Shown piece after piece: positions 35,390 through 44,948 of a stretch of DNA of 64,000 nt (its first letter is position 1; each line of letters starts with the position of its first letter). The translations under genes were made by a program, and so were the position numbers. The notes under the pieces are model-generated. The model searched no databases. It was not told the origin of the DNA and worked only from the letters and a program-made list of their open reading frames with translations. The stretch comes from Haloferula rosea (GTDB lineage: Bacteria; Verrucomicrobiota; Verrucomicrobiia; Verrucomicrobiales; Akkermansiaceae), in contig NZ_JAENII010000016.1 in NCBI RefSeq assembly GCF_016595525.1, positions 21,924-85,923 of the forward strand, in the 5' to 3' direction.

Positions 35390-35446
35390 GTCTCAGACGG
35401 CAAAGGTGGCGCACGGAGGAAAGAGAAACCCCAATCTTCGGTTCTC

Positions 35447-36391
35447 TCAGACTCCCGCTTTCGCCACCGCCGCCTTCATTTTCGCCAGACCCGTTCTGGC
35501 CACCTCGATCGCCGGCTTCTGCCAGTAGGAACGGTTGAAGAGCTCGAGGTTGAGAACCGGGTTGGCTCCGACCCGGCGGAAGCCCTGCAGGATCTCGTCC
35601 AGCGGAGCGATGCCATCACCCGGATAGACCCGGTGCTCGTCGCGGATCGTCTCGCGGGGCGGGTCCGCCGGATAGTCATTCATGTGGAAGGTCTGCAGGG
35701 CCTGCGGCCCCAGTTGAAGCAGCGCTTCGAAAGCCGAGCCACCCTTGTAGGTGTGATAGACATCTCCCAAGAAGCACGCCTTCGGGTGCCCCGATTCCAT
35801 GGCGATGAACACCGCAGTGCTCACCCGGCCGATGCTCTTGTTTCCTCCCCACATCTCGATCTGCGGGACCACGCCCATCTCGTCGCCGAGCTCAAGAAGC
35901 TGCCGGTAGCGCTCGGCAATCCGCATCGGGTCGATGCCTCGATCCCGCGGCGCCCCCGCAGGTGCCGCCGCAATCCGGGTTCCTCCAAGCTGGGCGATCA
36001 CATCCATGTCCCGCTTCGCTTCCTCGAAACCCTCGGCACGCTTCGCCTCATCGTCCACGATCCACGGCGCGAAACCGATCGCACTTTCCACCGTCAGGCC
36101 GCCGTCCTCGATGCGCTTCCGCAGATCCGCGAGCTTGCCGCCACGCTCCACATGCTCCCGGAGCTTTCCCAGCCACGGCTCGATCGCATCATATCCCGCT
36201 TCGATCGCCACATCGATCTCCCCGGCGGCATCCAACCCTTGCCCGCGGATCGTGCTCATGTTCAGCCCGTAGCGAAATCGGGCAGGACTCGCCTTTGCAG
36301 CCTCGACGGCCACCGCGGGACTGGCCGCAGCTCCAGCAGCAAGAGTGCCGCAAGCCATGAAACCGCGACGTGAACAGGTTGGGACCTTCAT
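35447..36391 (-). CDS. Tat-exported sugar phosphate isomerase/epimerase-like protein
   Basis: 314 residues from the ATG at 36391. The N-terminus CSRRGFMACGTLAAGAAAS is a twin-arginine signal. The rest is an AP-endonuclease-2/xylose-isomerase-like TIM barrel: RYGLNMSTIRGQGL, AIEAGYDAIEPWLGKL, GVVPQIEMWGG, ACFLGDVYHTYKGGS, TFHMNDYPADPPRE and PVLNLELFNRSYW. Metal ligands typical of the family (E, D, H, E) can be matched to IEMWGG, LGDVYH, FHMND and LNLELF. Such Tat-exported members are frequent in planctomycete and verrucomicrobial sugar-catabolism loci. The substrate is unknown. Confidence 0.88.
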   Translation of the reverse strand: MKVPTCSRRGFMACGTLAAGAAASPAVAVEAAKASPARFRYGLNMSTIRGQGLDAAGEIDVAIEAGYDAIEPWLGKLREHVERGGKLADLRKRIEDGGLTVESAIGFAPWIVDDEAKRAEGFEEAKRDMDVIAQLGGTRIAAAPAGAPRDRGIDPMRIAERYRQLLELGDEMGVVPQIEMWGGNKSIGRVSTAVFIAMESGHPKACFLGDVYHTYKGGSAFEALLQLGPQALQTFHMNDYPADPPRETIRDEHRVYPGDGIAPLDEILQGFRRVGANPVLNLELFNRSYWQKPAIEVARTGLAKMKAAVAKAGV

Positions 36392-36536
36392 CACCACGAA
36401 GGCTCGTCAGCATGAACTCACCTGACAACGTCTTTCGCCATCAAAAGGAATCACGACGGCAAGTGGCACCGCCGATCGGAGAATACACACAGCATTGAAT
36501 CTTCGCGTTCCCCCCGAACCAAGTGTAGGAATCGCC

Positions 36537-37940
36537 ATGGTCAACATCCCCGTCGACGACAGCGTCGAATCAATCGAACAGCCCGTCGATGAGCGCCCAT
36601 GGGAAATCCTCGCGGAGAAACTCGAAGCCGAGGACCACGCCGGGGCCGCCGCCCTTCTCTCCGACCTGAGTGTCGAGGACCAACGCCTGGCGATGGCCCA
36701 CCTCGCCGAAGGCTCCCAGGTCATCCTCACTTCCTCGCTTCCCCCTCAGGAAGCCGCCGAGATGCTCGAGATCCTGCCCGAAGCCCAGGCCGTCAGCATC
36801 CTCAACCAGCTGCCATCCGAGGCCGCCGCCGACATCGTCGAGATGCTCCCCGGCTCGATCGGGTCCGACCTCCTGCGCGAGATGGACGAGGAGGACTCCG
36901 ATGCCGTCCTCGCCGAACTGGATGACCCGGACGAAGCCGAGAAACTCCGCACCCGGGTCGAGTATGAGTGGGACACTGCCGGGGGCCTGATGCGCACCCG
37001 GCTGGCTTCATTTTCTGAAACCGCGACGGTCGGTGACGTCCTCGCCGACCTCGGGGAGAACGCCGAGTCCTACGCCGACATGGATGTCCAGTATGTCTAC
37101 GTGACAGGCGAGGGTGAGAAACTCCGCGGCGTCCTGCGCCTGCGCGACCTCGTGCTGACACCGAGGAAAACCCCGGTCTCCAAGGTCATGATCTCCGACC
37201 CGGTCTGCGTCAAGGCATCCGACAATTTCTCCAGCCTGCGCACCCTCTTCGATGAGAAGAACTACATCGGCCTTCCGGTCGTCGAAGAGGACGGATCACT
37301 GATCGGAGTGATCACCCGGCAGGCCGTTCGCGAAGCAACCTCGGAGCACCAGACGGAGGATTTCCTCCACACCCAGGGCATCCTCGGTGGTGAGGAACTG
37401 CGCTCCATGCCGATGGTAGCGCGCTGCGGCCGCCGCCTCGCCTGGCTCGGCCCGAACATCATTCTCAACCTCGTGGCGGCCAGCGTGATCGCGATGTACG
37501 AAGACACGCTCCAAGCCGTCATCGCACTCGCCGTCTTCCTGCCCATCGTTTCCGACATGAGTGGATGCTCCGGCAACCAGGCCGTCGCGGTGTCGATCCG
37601 CGAACTCACACTCGGCCTGATCCGCCCGACCGAATTCCTGCGCATCGTCTGGAAGGAGGGAATCCTCGGCATCGTGAACGGATTCGTCCTCGGCCTCCTG
37701 CTCGGAACGATCGCCGCCGTCTGGAAAGGAAACATCTATCTCGGACTGGTGGTCGGCGGCGCGCTGTTCCTGAACACCATCCTGTCGGTCCTCCTCGGTG
37801 GCATGGTGCCGCTCTTCCTGAAGCGGCTGAAAGTGGATCCCGCACTTGCTTCGGGACCCATCCTCACGACCTGCACGGACATGTGTGGTTTCTTCCTCGT
37901 CCTCAATCTCGCCTCCGCCGTGCTGTCGAAGCTCGGGTAA
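36537..37940 (+). CDS. mgtE: Magnesium transporter MgtE
   Basis: 467 residues from the ATG at 36537, which has TAGGA upstream. The domain order is complete: the N-terminal superhelical domain (residues about 20-130, AAALLSDLSVEDQRLAMAHL), two CBS domains (about 140-260, VSKVMISDPVCVKASDNFSS, VVEEDGSLIGVITRQ), the connecting helix and a five-helix membrane pore. The pore part contains LPIVSDMSGCSGNQAVAVSIREL in two parts and ends with TTCTDMCGFFLVL, carrying the pore aspartate. It imports Mg2+ and is gated by Mg2+ binding to the cytosolic domains. It stands alone. Confidence 0.96.
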   Translation: MVNIPVDDSVESIEQPVDERPWEILAEKLEAEDHAGAAALLSDLSVEDQRLAMAHLAEGSQVILTSSLPPQEAAEMLEILPEAQAVSILNQLPSEAAADIVEMLPGSIGSDLLREMDEEDSDAVLAELDDPDEAEKLRTRVEYEWDTAGGLMRTRLASFSETATVGDVLADLGENAESYADMDVQYVYVTGEGEKLRGVLRLRDLVLTPRKTPVSKVMISDPVCVKASDNFSSLRTLFDEKNYIGLPVVEEDGSLIGVITRQAVREATSEHQTEDFLHTQGILGGEELRSMPMVARCGRRLAWLGPNIILNLVAASVIAMYEDTLQAVIALAVFLPIVSDMSGCSGNQAVAVSIRELTLGLIRPTEFLRIVWKEGILGIVNGFVLGLLLGTIAAVWKGNIYLGLVVGGALFLNTILSVLLGGMVPLFLKRLKVDPALASGPILTTCTDMCGFFLVLNLASAVLSKLG

Positions 37941-38090
37941 CGCATCGGCGCCCCGCCCATGAGCGGAGCGGACCGCTCCAGCCAGAATAGGATTGAACGG
38001 AGCTCCGAGTCGGCTATGTCTCGGAGTGATATCTGGCTCATTCCATGGGAGCCGCTATCTAACAGAAGCGAGAAACAAACCCACACCTGC

Positions 38091-38348
38091 ATGAAAACCT
38101 TCCAAGTCCTTTCCACCGGGAAGCCCATCTTCTTCTTTGAGGTCGAACCCGAATATGCCGACGATGACGTGAGTCCGCGGAACAAGGAGCTCGCCGAGAA
38201 TCTGGCGAACGCACTGGGCGTGAAGGAACATGGCCCGGCCTTCCATCCCCAGCTGATTTCCCGGCTGCCACTCGTCGTGGAAGACCGCGCACCCGATCAC
38301 GCCCAGCCCGGCCTGAAGGCCTGGGTCTCGCCAAAGCTCAACCGCTAG
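38091..38348 (+). CDS. Small hypothetical protein
   Basis: 85 residues from the ATG at 38091. The sequence begins KTFQVLSTGKPIFFFEVEPE, has an acidic central part (YADDDVSPRNKELAENLANA) and ends GLKAWVSPKLNR. There is no signal peptide or membrane segment. I do not recognise a family. It lies between the MgtE and cytochrome genes with its own upstream gap of 150 bases, so it may be monocistronic. Confidence 0.55.
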   Translation: MKTFQVLSTGKPIFFFEVEPEYADDDVSPRNKELAENLANALGVKEHGPAFHPQLISRLPLVVEDRAPDHAQPGLKAWVSPKLNR

Positions 38349-38502
38349 ACCAGGACCGGGGAACCGGGCCCGGCAGCGGACGAACCAAGGCAACGCGATC
38401 TGCCGCCTCTTCCCGATGGAAGCGGTGACGGGTCTTGCGCGCCCATGCAAGATGGGGCGGCCCCAGGCCGTATGCCACCCGCTCTCGCGGACATCCGGCC
38501 GC

Positions 38503-39294
38503 ATGCTCGCTATGCCGATCTTGAAACGCCCCGTCTCTCTGATGCTCGCCCTGCTGTCAGCCTCATCGCTGCGTGCCGACAAAGAGCAGGACCACCCGAC
38601 AGATGAATCGCCCAAGCTGCCGGCGAAGGAGGTGAAGGAGCCCGAGGCCTTCTTCAACTGCAAGGCGTGCCACCTGCCGAACGACGTCCAGGTCGGACCT
38701 TCACTCGTCGAGATCCGCACTGCCTATCCCGCGGAGAAACTGGATGAGTTCGTCGAGTGGTGCATCAACCCGGGAAAGAAGCGTCCCGAGATGCCGCAAA
38801 TGCCATCCATGGCTCACATTCCGAAACCCGAGCTGGCCGAGATCCATGCCCACATCCTGAAAGTCACGAAAGGACTGAAGCCGCCGCGGAAGCGGCCCAG
38901 GGAGGATCCTTTCAAAGCCACGAAGCGGCCCCGCATTGTTAGAACCTTCGTCCCCGACGCCAGCCCGGCCGCCATCGTGGTGTGCCTCGACACCGAGGAG
39001 AAACACAACCTCGTCTGGGACACCGTCGGCTGCCGTGTTGCCTACGTCACCCTTGGCGAGATCGACAACTGGCCCTACCTGCGGAGCAATGGCAACTCGC
39101 TTGCCAAGGTCGGCAAGACGATCTTCACCAACGACTCCCCGACCAAGGTGGAAAGGGTCTATCGCGGCTATCGCATTGATGGGAACGGACTGCCGGTCTT
39201 CCTCTACTCCGATGGAGATCAGGAATTCCGTGATGCCATCATTCTCTCATCCGACCGCCTTCAGGTGGGCACTCAATCCATCCCACTGAAATAG
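38503..39294 (+). CDS. Secreted c-type cytochrome fused to an unknown C-terminal domain
   Basis: 263 residues from the ATG at 38503 (38512 also possible), with a signal peptide ending near SASSLRA. One haem c site, CKACH at residues 53-57, is followed by VGPSLVEIRTAYP and a methionine-rich segment EMPQMPSM that can supply the distal ligand. The C-terminal 130 residues have no haem motif and are beta-rich (AIVVCLDTEEKHNLVWDTVG). That module also occurs in verrucomicrobial membrane-bound dehydrogenase-type proteins. It is probably an electron carrier for the propeller protein encoded nine bases downstream. Confidence 0.85.
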   Translation: MLAMPILKRPVSLMLALLSASSLRADKEQDHPTDESPKLPAKEVKEPEAFFNCKACHLPNDVQVGPSLVEIRTAYPAEKLDEFVEWCINPGKKRPEMPQMPSMAHIPKPELAEIHAHILKVTKGLKPPRKRPREDPFKATKRPRIVRTFVPDASPAAIVVCLDTEEKHNLVWDTVGCRVAYVTLGEIDNWPYLRSNGNSLAKVGKTIFTNDSPTKVERVYRGYRIDGNGLPVFLYSDGDQEFRDAIILSSDRLQVGTQSIPLK

Positions 39295-39303
39295 GAGCCT
39301 CCG

Positions 39304-40830
39304 ATGAAATCCATCCTGACTTCCATCGCCCTCCTCGCGAGCTCGCCATCGGCCTTTGCCGGTTTCGACTGGCAGGACCATTACACGGTCGAACCCATTC
39401 CGCTGCCGCAGGGAGTCGACCCACAAGTCGGCGGCATGACCCTGACGCATGACGGAAAGCTGGCCGTCTGCCTTCATCGCGGTGAAGTCCTCATTTACGA
39501 CGAAGACAGCCAGCACTGGTCCGAGTTTGCCAATGGACTGCACGAGCCACTCGGCATCCACGCCGAAAAGGATGGAAGCATCCTCGTCGTCCAGCGGGCG
39601 GAGCTGACCCGGCTCGTCGATGAGGATGGGGATGGCAAGGCGGACCTCCACCAAGTCGTCTGCAACGACTGGGGCGTCTCGGGAAACTACCACGAGTTTG
39701 CCTTTGGTTTGGCCAAGGACTCCAAAGGAAACTACTACATCAGCCTCGGCACCGCCTCCAACGGCTCCGGAGTCCGCTCCATCATCCGCGGTGAATGGAA
39801 CAACACCGGCGGCCTCACTCAGGACAAGTTCCTCTACGGCGGAAGCCACGGAAGCTGGACGGAGAAGAAACAAGCCGTGCCGCGGATGTATGCCCGCGTG
39901 CCCTACCGGGGATGCATCCTTCAGATCTCGCCCGACTCGAGGAAGGCCAAGGTGTATGCCACCGGCCTCAGAACCCCCAATGGCCTGTTCATGGACGAGA
40001 ACGACCAACTATGGGTATCGGACAACCAGGGGGATTGGCTCGGGGCCTCGAAACTTCACAAGATTGAAGAAGGCGCCTTCTACGGTCACGCGGCCTCCCT
40101 CCTTTGGAGCCGGAATCCTCCGGATGTCACGCCCGCCGATCTGCCGCCTGCATCGCTGGATGCCATGCGCCGCAAGGCCGCCGCTCTGCTACCCCAGGGT
40201 GAGTGCGGAAACTCGATTACCGAAATGCGCGTCCTTCGCCCATCTTTCGCCCCCATCGAGAACCCCGGCGCCCTGATCATCGGGGAGATGAACCAACCAA
40301 GGATGCCGGTCTACCTTCCCGATACCGTCAACGGTCAGCCACAGGGAGCCATCATGCACTTCCTCGACACCCCGGCAATCGGTGGCGGCATCAACCGCAT
40401 GGTCTGGTCGCCGGATGGAAAAAGCCTTTACGTCGGGAAAACCCACCTCAGCTGGCCCGGCAAGGAGGGCATCAACCGGATCCGCTACAACGGCCACCCC
40501 TTCCTCCAGGTCCAGCAGTTCAGGCTCACTGCCAGTGGATTCGAGATCCAAACCAATGGCGAACTCACCGACGTCCTCAAGCCGGACGACTACCGCATCG
40601 AATCCTTCAGCCTGCAGTACGGCCCGAGATACGGGTCACCGAAAGTCGACCGCTCGTCTGAAACCGTCGCCAAGGTCGAGAAGCAAGGCAACTCCCTCAT
40701 CATCCATCTCAAGGACAAGCCGAGAGCGAACCGGGTCTATGGCATCGAACTCCCCGAACAGCTTTCCAACGAAAAGCTGGGCCCACTTTCAGCCACCCGA
40801 TACTGGTACACCGCCCATCAGGTGCACTGA
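39304..40830 (+). CDS. Secreted beta-propeller, sorbosone-dehydrogenase-like (DUF7133-type)
   Basis: 508 residues with a signal peptide MKSILTSIALLASSPSAFA. The chain is a six-bladed glucose/sorbosone-dehydrogenase-like propeller: DPQVGGMTLTHDGKLAVCLH, EPLGIHAEKDGSILVVQ, TRLVDEDGDGKADLHQVV, YATGLRTPNGLFMDENDQLW and NRMVWSPDGKSLYVGKTH. It ends in a small beta domain. The DEDGDGKAD loop is a calcium-site signature of the family. In many relatives the cytochrome and propeller are one polypeptide; here they are two adjacent genes. It probably oxidises a sugar or aldehyde in the periplasm. Confidence 0.85.
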   Translation: MKSILTSIALLASSPSAFAGFDWQDHYTVEPIPLPQGVDPQVGGMTLTHDGKLAVCLHRGEVLIYDEDSQHWSEFANGLHEPLGIHAEKDGSILVVQRAELTRLVDEDGDGKADLHQVVCNDWGVSGNYHEFAFGLAKDSKGNYYISLGTASNGSGVRSIIRGEWNNTGGLTQDKFLYGGSHGSWTEKKQAVPRMYARVPYRGCILQISPDSRKAKVYATGLRTPNGLFMDENDQLWVSDNQGDWLGASKLHKIEEGAFYGHAASLLWSRNPPDVTPADLPPASLDAMRRKAAALLPQGECGNSITEMRVLRPSFAPIENPGALIIGEMNQPRMPVYLPDTVNGQPQGAIMHFLDTPAIGGGINRMVWSPDGKSLYVGKTHLSWPGKEGINRIRYNGHPFLQVQQFRLTASGFEIQTNGELTDVLKPDDYRIESFSLQYGPRYGSPKVDRSSETVAKVEKQGNSLIIHLKDKPRANRVYGIELPEQLSNEKLGPLSATRYWYTAHQVH

Positions 40831-40975
40831 CGCCGGGCTCCCCCAGCGGCTCATCAACTTCCCCCCGCCCATCGATGGAATCCGCAGCTGATTTTTGAAT
40901 GGCGCCTCCACCGGGTCCCGCCGAATGTGCCTCAGCAAGGTGGCCAGCGCCTCCACGAATTCTTTGACCGATCCA

Positions 40976-42157
40976 ATGAGTGAACCACCCCCGCTGCCCG
41001 CCGACCGCACCCGGTCACGGACCGTGAACCTGATCACGTCCATCCTTTTCCTGTTGTTGGCCACCTGGACCTTGGTGGCCGACCTGCGCTTCCCGGTCGA
41101 CATGCTGCTGCAGAGCTCGGCAAGCAGCGTCCTCCTCGCCCTGTTCGTGAGTGTCTGGCTGTTTGCGGCCGTCATCACCTCGGCGTTTCCGAAGCGCATC
41201 GTCATCGCCGCTTCCATCCTCGTCACCCTGCGGGTCGGATTCGGCTGGCCCCTGAACCATCTCATCGGGAATACCCCGGCGGCCCAGATCATCAGCTCAC
41301 TCATCTTCGTGCTCGCAGCCGGCTACCTCTTCGGCTCGCTGAAGAGTTGGCCGGGCATCGCCGCGCGACCATGGTTCCAGCTCAAGCACTTCTTCATCAT
41401 GCTGGCCTTCTGGCTGATCTTCGGCGTGGTCTCGTTGGTCCCCGTGGGCCTCGGGGTGCTCCAGGGCTTGGACAACTTCGCCGGGACCTACGTCGACCTA
41501 TCAATCAAGGGAGTCAGCCTGAAGGAACGCATCTTCGAGAAAGGAGACTCAAGGGTGCGTCTCACCGGCATGGTCCATATCGCGGATCCATCGTTCTACC
41601 AGACGCTCGCCTACCGGCAGTCACCCCCACCTTCCGAGCGCCACCTGGTCCTGACGGAAGGAGTCTCGGATCGCGACGAGATCCTCCCCGAGTCATTCCG
41701 AACCGGGCAGACTTATGCCAAGCTCGCCGCCAAGCTTGGCCTCGAGCCCCAAGGAAGCCCACGCGAATCCAGCGAAGCAGCCGCCCCGATCGTTCCTCCA
41801 GGCATGACCTATCTGAATGCCGATAGCGACATCTCGGACCTGCCCCAGAAACATCAGGACCTCCTCGTCAAACTCCTCACCTTCATCGATGAAGCCGAAC
41901 TCTTCGAGATGTTCACCATGCCCGATGGGGTCACCGCCCTCGACGTGCACGACCTGTTCATGGTCGGTCTCCTGAAAAGCCGGAACGATCACCTGATGGC
42001 GGTCATGGATCAGGAAATGCCGGGCTACGACGAAGTCCACATCCCATGGGGCGCCGCCCACCTTCCCGACATCGAGGAACGCCTCCTGCAGCGCGGCTAC
42101 ACCATGGTCGAGGAAACCGACCAGCCCGCCATCGACTTCCTGAAAGGATTCAACTGA
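40976..42157 (+). CDS. Membrane protein with TraB-like domain
   Basis: 393 residues from the ATG at 40976. The first 175 residues hold five or so membrane segments (LITSILFLLLATWTLVADL, VLLALFVSVWLFAAVIT, IISSLIFVLAAGYLFG, FIMLAFWLIFGVVSLVPVG). The soluble C-terminal part resembles the TraB/PrgY/GumN superfamily: VRLTGMVHIADPSFYQTL, HLVLTEGVSD, GMTYLNADSDISDL and IPWGAAHLPDIEERLLQRGY. The GxxH...E/D...GAAH pattern matches that superfamily, whose members are putative metalloproteases or signal-peptide binders. The exact function is unknown and the domain call is from motif memory. Confidence 0.65.
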   Translation: MSEPPPLPADRTRSRTVNLITSILFLLLATWTLVADLRFPVDMLLQSSASSVLLALFVSVWLFAAVITSAFPKRIVIAASILVTLRVGFGWPLNHLIGNTPAAQIISSLIFVLAAGYLFGSLKSWPGIAARPWFQLKHFFIMLAFWLIFGVVSLVPVGLGVLQGLDNFAGTYVDLSIKGVSLKERIFEKGDSRVRLTGMVHIADPSFYQTLAYRQSPPPSERHLVLTEGVSDRDEILPESFRTGQTYAKLAAKLGLEPQGSPRESSEAAAPIVPPGMTYLNADSDISDLPQKHQDLLVKLLTFIDEAELFEMFTMPDGVTALDVHDLFMVGLLKSRNDHLMAVMDQEMPGYDEVHIPWGAAHLPDIEERLLQRGYTMVEETDQPAIDFLKGFN

Positions 42158-42213
42158 GCGACCCCGATCGGACACCCGCAGGTCCCGCATCATTCACCCG
42201 CTCCCCCACCGCA

Positions 42214-42828
42214 CTATCTGCCGCCGGCAAGCATCGGTCCGGAGCGCGGAACCTCGACCTTCTGGCCGATCCGAAGCTTGCGCGGGTCGATCGACGGATT
42301 GGCGGCCATCAGCTCGTCCAGCGACACCCCGTAGCGCAGCGAAATCCGATACAGGTTCTCACCCCCGCTCACCGTGTGGCTCTGGTTGGACTTCGGCGTG
42401 GCTTCCACCATCACCGCCGGCGCTTCCTCGTCTTTCATCACCTCATCCGGAAGTTTCAGACGCTGACCCGGAAGGATGATGAACGGCTCGGAAAGGCCAT
42501 TCAGCTCAGCCAATTGCCGGAAGTCGGCCCGCCGCTCCTTCGCGATCTTGGAGAGCGTTTCGCCCGCGGCCACGACATGATGCCGCTGGCTTGGGGACTC
42601 CGCGACCACCTCACCCGCCGGACGGCCCGACACCTTCGTCCCGTAAAGTGGATCCACACTGTCGTAGCGCGCCTCGGTGAGCATGTAGCGCAGCCTCGAG
42701 TTCTCCACTTCCAGTTGCTTGATCTGCCGCTCCTGCTCCTCCACTTGCCGACGAAGCTCAGACACGGACTCGGGGCCCGCCAAGGCCACCGCAGTCAGGG
42801 CAATCCAACACAGAGGAATCCATTTCAT
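42214..42828 (-). CDS. LysM-domain peptidoglycan-binding protein
   Basis: 204 residues with a signal peptide MKWIPLCWIALTAVALA. A short coiled coil (VSELRRQVEEQERQIKQLEV) precedes two LysM domains: VVAAGETLSKIAKERRADFR ending with ILPGQRLKLPD, and HTVSGGENLYRISLRYGVSL ending with RIGQKVEVP. No catalytic domain is attached. It should bind peptidoglycan or related glycans in the periplasm, perhaps as a scaffold in cell-wall assembly or division. It converges with the TraB-like gene upstream. Confidence 0.9.
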   Translation of the reverse strand: MKWIPLCWIALTAVALAGPESVSELRRQVEEQERQIKQLEVENSRLRYMLTEARYDSVDPLYGTKVSGRPAGEVVAESPSQRHHVVAAGETLSKIAKERRADFRQLAELNGLSEPFIILPGQRLKLPDEVMKDEEAPAVMVEATPKSNQSHTVSGGENLYRISLRYGVSLDELMAANPSIDPRKLRIGQKVEVPRSGPMLAGGR

Positions 42829-42965
42829 AGCGCACTTGCTGTGACGCCACCTACACCGAATCTATTCGCTCAGAAATCGAAATCTCACCCTGACCGTGAA
42901 CCGAAACGCTCGAACCATGTCCCCTTGCGGATTCTTCATCGCCCATTAGATTCCACATTCATCAT

Positions 42966-44216
42966 ATGAAAACTGGATTCCCACGCCTCGTCCTGATCTC
43001 CGCTGGAATGGCCACCGCACTCTCCACGGCTGCCCCCGGCGAACCCGCATGGACCGGCTGGCTCGGGCCCGACCGGGATGCACGCGCGCAGGAATCCAAG
43101 CTCCCACCCACCTGGCCCGACACACTCCAGCAGGTCTGGCGCGTCGAGGTCGGCGAAGGATACTCCACGCCACTCGTGATCGGCGACCGCATCTTCCAGC
43201 ACGCCAGAATCGACGACAAAGAAGTCATGCTCTGCCTCGAGCGCGCCACCGGGAAATCCATTTGGCAGCAATCCGTCCCGATCTCATTCAAAGCCGGCCG
43301 CGGCGGCGAACGCCACGGACTGGGACCCAAGTCCACCCCCACCTACGCCGACGGACGCGTCTTCTCCCTCAGCATCACCGGTCTGCTCGCAGCGTGGTCG
43401 GCGGATGACGGCGAGCTGCTCTGGAAACGCGACTTCCGCGAGCGCTTCGAGGTCGCCCACCCATACTGGGGCACCGCCACCTCCCCCATCGTCGACGACG
43501 GTCGACTCTACGTCCACACCGGCAGCTGTGAAGATGGCGCCCTCTTCTGCATCGACACCCGCACGGGGAAAGACATCTGGGTCCGCGACGAAGAAGCCAA
43601 CTGCTACTCGTCACCCCGCATCGAGACCATCGATGGCGTTCGACAGTTGGTGGAACTCAACCACTCCGGCCTCTACGGAATCTCCCTCGAGGATGGCGGG
43701 CTGCTGTGGAAGCACTCATTCCCCCACCGCGGAAACAATCAGAACACTCCCACACCCGCGCGCCATGAGGACACCTTCATCGTCGGAGCCGAGAACCGCG
43801 GCATGTTCGCCGTGAAGGTCCAACGCACGGGCGCTGAATGGCAGGTCAAGGAGACCTGGAAACACCGCGAGGCATCCCTCGACATGAGCAGTCCCATCGT
43901 CCAGGACGGCCGCGTCTACGGCTTCTCCCATTTCAAGACCGGGCAGTTCTTCTGCCTCGATGCCGAAAGCGGAGAAGTCATCTGGAAAGGCGATCCGAGG
44001 ATGGGGGAAAACGCCCAGTTCCTCTCCCTGCCCGGACACATCCTCGCCCTCACCGACGACGGTCAGTGCCGCATCCTCAAGTCCACCGGAGACCAGTACG
44101 ACGTCGTCAAAACCTATCAGGTCGCCGAAGACCGGACCTGGACCGCTCCCGCCCTCCTCGGAGATGTGATCCTGATCAAGGACCTCAAGCACCTGACCGC
44201 ATGGCGCTTCCCGTGA
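42966..44216 (+). CDS. Secreted PQQ-like beta-propeller protein (paralogue B)
   Basis: 416 residues with a signal peptide MKTGFPRLVLISAGMATALSTA. The mature start WTGWLGPDRDARAQESKLPP is typical of the planctomycete/verrucomicrobial PQQ-like propeller group. Blades include LCLERATGKSIWQQSV, WSADDGELLWKRDFRE, CIDTRTGKDIWVRDEE, LEDGGLLWKHSF and CLDAESGEVIWKGDPR. It is more distant from the two other propellers in the window than they are from each other. Cofactor and substrate are unknown. It converges with the next gene, leaving nine bases between stops. Confidence 0.87.
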   Translation: MKTGFPRLVLISAGMATALSTAAPGEPAWTGWLGPDRDARAQESKLPPTWPDTLQQVWRVEVGEGYSTPLVIGDRIFQHARIDDKEVMLCLERATGKSIWQQSVPISFKAGRGGERHGLGPKSTPTYADGRVFSLSITGLLAAWSADDGELLWKRDFRERFEVAHPYWGTATSPIVDDGRLYVHTGSCEDGALFCIDTRTGKDIWVRDEEANCYSSPRIETIDGVRQLVELNHSGLYGISLEDGGLLWKHSFPHRGNNQNTPTPARHEDTFIVGAENRGMFAVKVQRTGAEWQVKETWKHREASLDMSSPIVQDGRVYGFSHFKTGQFFCLDAESGEVIWKGDPRMGENAQFLSLPGHILALTDDGQCRILKSTGDQYDVVKTYQVAEDRTWTAPALLGDVILIKDLKHLTAWRFP

Positions 44217-44225
44217 AGCCGGCGC

Positions 44226-44948
44226 TCACTCGACCACCTGGCATTTCGCCACCACCTCATTCCACGTGAAGTCCTCCCGGAGCATCCGGGAAAGCCATGG
44301 ATCCACGGCAGGGAGACGCCCCGCAGACGCAAATCGCTCCGGCCGCGTGATCCGAGTGAACAGCACGCGCCGACAGTCCGCACGGGGCACCGACTTCGTC
44401 CCGTAGCCCCCCGGTTGATTGCTCGACCAGAAACGCACCCGGTCGGGGTCGTGCCCGAGATAGACCACCAGATGCCCCCGTTCCCGACCACCAATCTCGT
44501 CGGTCCACCAGATCTTGAGGAAATCCCCCGGCTTCGCTTCCTCCCATGAAGTGAAATTCCTCCCCGCCTTCAGATCCGCGACCAACTTCGCGGCACCCGG
44601 CCCATTCGAGTTCCATCGGCCAAAGACACCATGCCCATCCTGATGGTCCGTCACAGGCAGCAGCGCCCTGGACCCGGAACCAAGCGCATCAAGAAGCAGC
44701 AGATACGTCGCACCGGAACAAAAACTCGGCTTCGCCCGCCCCGCGTTCACCTCGATCTTGTCATCCACCAGCCGACAAGCACCCGGCAGCAGGTTCTTCG
44801 TCGCATCACTCCCGTCGTAGCCGCCACCTGTCGGCATCCGCTGAATCGAGGCCAGAACACGACCGTTGAAATCCGCACCCCCTTCGCCAGCCACACTCGC
44901 ACAGGCCGCGACCAGGAACCCAACAAACGCGATGCATGAAAGCCTCAT
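44226..44948 (-). CDS. Lipoprotein with NlpC/P60- or CHAP-like features
   Basis: 240 residues from the ATG at 44948 (44966 would add six). The lipoprotein signal is MRLSCIAFVGFLVAAC. The body has KPSFCSGATYLLLLDALGS, then PGDFLKIWWTDEIGGRERGH and LVVYLGHDPDRVRFWSSNQP. A Cys in a helix start followed by PGD and a GH-x-x-x-YLG strand is the pattern of NlpC/P60-type papain-like hydrolases. The overall match is weak, and I cannot place the third catalytic residue. It could be a cell-wall amidase or a degenerate relative. Confidence 0.6.
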   Translation of the reverse strand: MRLSCIAFVGFLVAACASVAGEGGADFNGRVLASIQRMPTGGGYDGSDATKNLLPGACRLVDDKIEVNAGRAKPSFCSGATYLLLLDALGSGSRALLPVTDHQDGHGVFGRWNSNGPGAAKLVADLKAGRNFTSWEEAKPGDFLKIWWTDEIGGRERGHLVVYLGHDPDRVRFWSSNQPGGYGTKSVPRADCRRVLFTRITRPERFASAGRLPAVDPWLSRMLREDFTWNEVVAKCQVVE

